From positions 1 to 7,965 of the forward strand of contig DYPB01000090.1 in NCBI GenBank assembly GCA_020720185.1: a stretch of DNA of 7,965 nt, given 5' to 3'. Each line of letters begins with the position of its first letter. The first letter of the stretch is position 1. This DNA comes from Flavobacterium psychrophilum (GTDB lineage: Bacteria; Bacteroidota; Bacteroidia; Flavobacteriales; Flavobacteriaceae). Shown piece by piece: positions 6,362 to 7,965 of the stretch. The position numbers and the translations under genes were made by a program. The notes under the pieces are model-generated. The model ran no database searches. It had not been told where the DNA came from and was given only the letters and a program-made list of their open reading frames with translations.

Positions 6362-6550
6362 TTGCTTTATGGATTGCTGCACAAAATTACTGATTTATTT
6401 TGTAATACAGACGAGTTTTTTAAAAAAAAATCATATCCTTTTATTATTGAAAATAAGCCCAATAGAAGCACTATAATGAGTGTTGTAGATTTTTTGTTTG
6501 TTGTTTCAATTGAAACCCAGCAATGTAAGATGTGGCAAAAATTATGTTAA
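6362..6550 (+). mobile_element. Remnant of an IS982-type transposase N-terminus
   Basis: A 62-codon frame with no ATG (it opens at a TTG) reads LLHKITDLFCNTDEFFKKKS near its start and NKPNRSTIMSVVDFLF further on. IS982-family transposases typically begin with a K-[IV]-T-E-[IL]-F-C-x-x-D-[ED]-F-x-K pattern, followed after 15-25 residues by a basic stretch and a conserved 'M-S-x-x-[ED]-[IV]' helix. Both are recognisable here in the same order. The frame then drifts into unrelated sequence and stops. None of the DDE catalytic region is present and I found no convincing terminal repeats, so only a decayed fragment remains. Similarity is judged by eye, so it could be a chance match in AT-rich DNA. 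Confidence 0.45.
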
Positions 6551-6871
6551 AGAAAATCAGAAACGATTTGTTAGAATGGATAAGTTAGCGAGAACTTTAG
6601 AGTTGCCCTAATAAAAAAAATGTTTAAAAAATTACTTATTGTCAAAAATTTTATTATTTTTGTTGATGTCTTCAATTTTTTAAGGGTCTTACATTGAAGA
6701 ATAGCCTAACCCATATTTTTTTTGAGAAACACGCACAGATATTAGTTCTGCTCTTTGTACAAAATTAATTGAAAAAGAGAAAAACTAATCCCGTTTTTTA
6801 TGTTTTTTTTAAAGATTATTATGAACCTAGTAAAAATACAAATCAAATAACAGTAATAATAAAGATATATT
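6551..6871. other. Gene-poor stretch before the heptosyltransferase
   Basis: No gene is supported. An open stretch in another frame (6504-6611, ending RFVRMDKLARTLELP) has no start and may be more decayed mobile-element sequence. An 8-bp inverted repeat TCTTCAAT (6669-6676) / ATTGAAGA (6693-6700) with a 16-base loop is followed at 6714-6723 by a T run, but at some distance, so it is a poor terminator. A minus-strand frame over 6742-6948 overlaps the start of the GT9 gene and is rejected. Confidence 0.3.
6721..6750 (+). promoter_or_regulatory. Weak candidate promoter for the heptosyltransferase
   Basis: TTTG at 6721-6724 is followed after 18 bases by TAGTTCTG (6743-6750), one mismatch from TAnnTTTG. 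The spacing is acceptable for Bacteroidota. Transcription from here would give a leader of about 115 bases before the TTG start at 6872. Confidence 0.25.
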
Positions 6872-7915
6872 TTGTCAAAATCAATTAAACATATCGCCAT
6901 AATTCGGCTCTCGGCAATGGGAGATGTTGCTATGACAGTGCCGGTCATTAGAGCATTCTTGACTCAAAACCCAAACATTAAGATAACAATGGTTTCTCGA
7001 CCATTTTTTAAACCTATGTTTGCAGAATTTCCTAATGTTTCCTTTTTAGAATTTGATGAGCACGACAGACACAAAGGTTTTTTGGGGATTATTAAGTTGT
7101 TTTTTGATATTAAAAAACAAAAAATTGATGCTTTTGGTGATTTGCATAATGTTTTAAGAACAAAAATTGTAAGAACATTATTTTCTATTATTAGAAAAAA
7201 AACAGCCGTTGTAAACAAAGGACGAAAAGGCAAAAAAGCACTCACTCGAGCCGAAAATAAGATTTTTGAACAACAACCAACTATGTTTGAAAATTATAAA
7301 AAAGTGTTTGAAAAATTAGGTTTTAAAATTCATATAGTAAACCCAAGATTTCCTAAAAAAGCAGTTTTAGGTAAGAAAATCTTAAAAGTAATAGGTAATA
7401 CGGATAATTTAAAGTTATTGGGAATTGCACCATTTGCACAACATCAAGCTAAAGAATATCCTACTGAAATGATGCGGAAAGTTGTAGATGAATTAGCATC
7501 AAATGCAGATTATAAAATTTTACTTTTTGGAGGAGGAAATACGGAAACTGTTACTTTAAATTCATTCTTAGGGAAAAAACAAAATGTAGTAAATGTTGCT
7601 GGAAAACTACCTTTTGATGAAGAATTACAACTAATTTCAAATCTTGATTTAATGCTATCTATGGATTCGGCAAATGCACATTTAGCAGCAAGTTATGGCG
7701 TAAAAACGATAACACTTTGGGGAGCAACACACCCTTTTGCTGGTTTTTCGCCGTTTAATCAACCAATAGAAAATTGTTTGGCTTCGGACAGAAATATATA
7801 TCAAAAACTACCAACTTCAATATACGGAAATAAAAAAATTGCTGGTTATGAAGAAGTTATGAAAACTATTAAAGTTGAAGATGTGGTAAATTTAGTTCAA
7901 AATAGCATTAGTTAA
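6872..7915 (+). CDS. GT9 glycosyltransferase, ADP-heptose:LPS heptosyltransferase family (347 aa)
   Basis: Predicted inverting GT-B enzyme of family 9 that transfers heptose, or a related sugar, from a nucleotide donor to lipopolysaccharide core at the cytoplasmic face of the inner membrane. The N-terminal domain opens with the family signature KHIAIIRLSAMGDVAMTVPV (residues 6-25), where Asp18 matches the conserved catalytic-loop Asp, and contains GDLHNVLRTKIVR at 89-101. The C-terminal donor domain has GIAPFAQHQAKEYP (184-197), LLFGGGNTE (217-225) and the strong signature SMDSANAHLAASYG (263-276), followed by TLWGATHPFAGFSP. Length is normal. The start must be TTG at 6872: an in-frame TAA lies at 6860-6862 and the first ATG (codon 16) falls inside the signature. 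A weak AAAGA lies 8-12 bases upstream. The gene runs opposite to the glycan operon and appears intact. Whether the sugar is really heptose cannot be read from sequence. Confidence 0.93.
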   Translation: MSKSIKHIAIIRLSAMGDVAMTVPVIRAFLTQNPNIKITMVSRPFFKPMFAEFPNVSFLEFDEHDRHKGFLGIIKLFFDIKKQKIDAFGDLHNVLRTKIVRTLFSIIRKKTAVVNKGRKGKKALTRAENKIFEQQPTMFENYKKVFEKLGFKIHIVNPRFPKKAVLGKKILKVIGNTDNLKLLGIAPFAQHQAKEYPTEMMRKVVDELASNADYKILLFGGGNTETVTLNSFLGKKQNVVNVAGKLPFDEELQLISNLDLMLSMDSANAHLAASYGVKTITLWGATHPFAGFSPFNQPIENCLASDRNIYQKLPTSIYGNKKIAGYEEVMKTIKVEDVVNLVQNSIS

Positions 7916-7941
7916 ACCCAAATTACGCATTAGACTTCGTT

Positions 7942-7965
7942 ATGAAAACTCAAAATGCAATAAAA
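7942..7965 (+). CDS. Possible start of the next gene (partial, 8 codons)
   Basis: An ATG at 7942, 26 bases after the GT9 stop, opens a frame MKTQNAIK that runs off the window. The spacing would suit an operon partner of the heptosyltransferase. There is no visible ribosome binding site and too little sequence to judge, so it may be intergenic. Confidence 0.15.

Noticed and set aside
6504..6611. Zinc-finger-like transposase frame (NVRCGKNYVKENQKRFV)
   Set aside because: Only one Cys of a possible pair is present, there is no start codon, and 35 open codons are not unusual in this DNA.
6742..6948. Minus-strand 68-codon frame
   Set aside because: It overlaps the conserved start of the GT9 gene, and its composition (Tyr/Ile/Phe-rich) fits AT noise.
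6964..7245. Minus-strand 93-codon frame
   Set aside because: Lies wholly inside the GT9 gene on the opposite strand and shows no motif.

Overview
The window looks like a chromosomal surface-glycan region from an AT-rich member of the Bacteroidota, most likely a Flavobacterium-like organism. This is inferred from the very low G+C, the absence of clear GGAGG-type ribosome binding sites, promoter-like TAnnTTTG boxes, and the flavobacterial flavour of the encoded proteins. No ribosomal RNA or tRNA gene was recognised.

Layout, left to right. Positions 1-265 hold no convincing gene. Positions 266-1341 (minus strand) are a broken polytopic membrane protein, probably a GT-C (family 39-like) glycosyltransferase. 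It carries a one-base frameshift in a short homopolymer and seems to lack several middle membrane helices. Divergent from it is a small intact orphan gene (1493-1978, plus) of unknown function, closed by a perfect 27-bp inverted repeat that should terminate transcription in both directions. The 440-bp stretch that follows (2048-2487) holds imperfect short repeats, a 41-codon gene remnant and a 75-bp dispersed-type palindromic repeat.

The core of the window is a tightly packed leftward operon (6185 to 2488). It encodes an asparagine-synthase-like ATP-dependent amidotransferase without a glutaminase domain, followed by two GT-B family 4 glycosyltransferases. The first junction overlaps by 11 bp and the second is separated by 4 bp, so the three products are probably made together. 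The likely role is assembly and amidation of a cell-surface polysaccharide (O-antigen, capsule or exopolysaccharide); the exact sugars cannot be read from sequence.

A 686-bp gene-poor gap (6186-6871) contains what looks like the decayed N-terminus of an IS982-type transposase. It separates the leftward operon from a rightward GT9 (ADP-heptose:LPS heptosyltransferase family) gene at 6872-7915, which probably acts in lipopolysaccharide core or related glycan synthesis. The window ends 50 bases later, possibly inside the start of another gene.

No clearly new defence or mobile system is evident. The best leads are the asparagine-synthase-like enzyme with altered catalytic motifs, the matching heptamer-derived insertion in the interdomain linker of both GT4 enzymes, and the orphan 161-residue protein with its long symmetric terminator.
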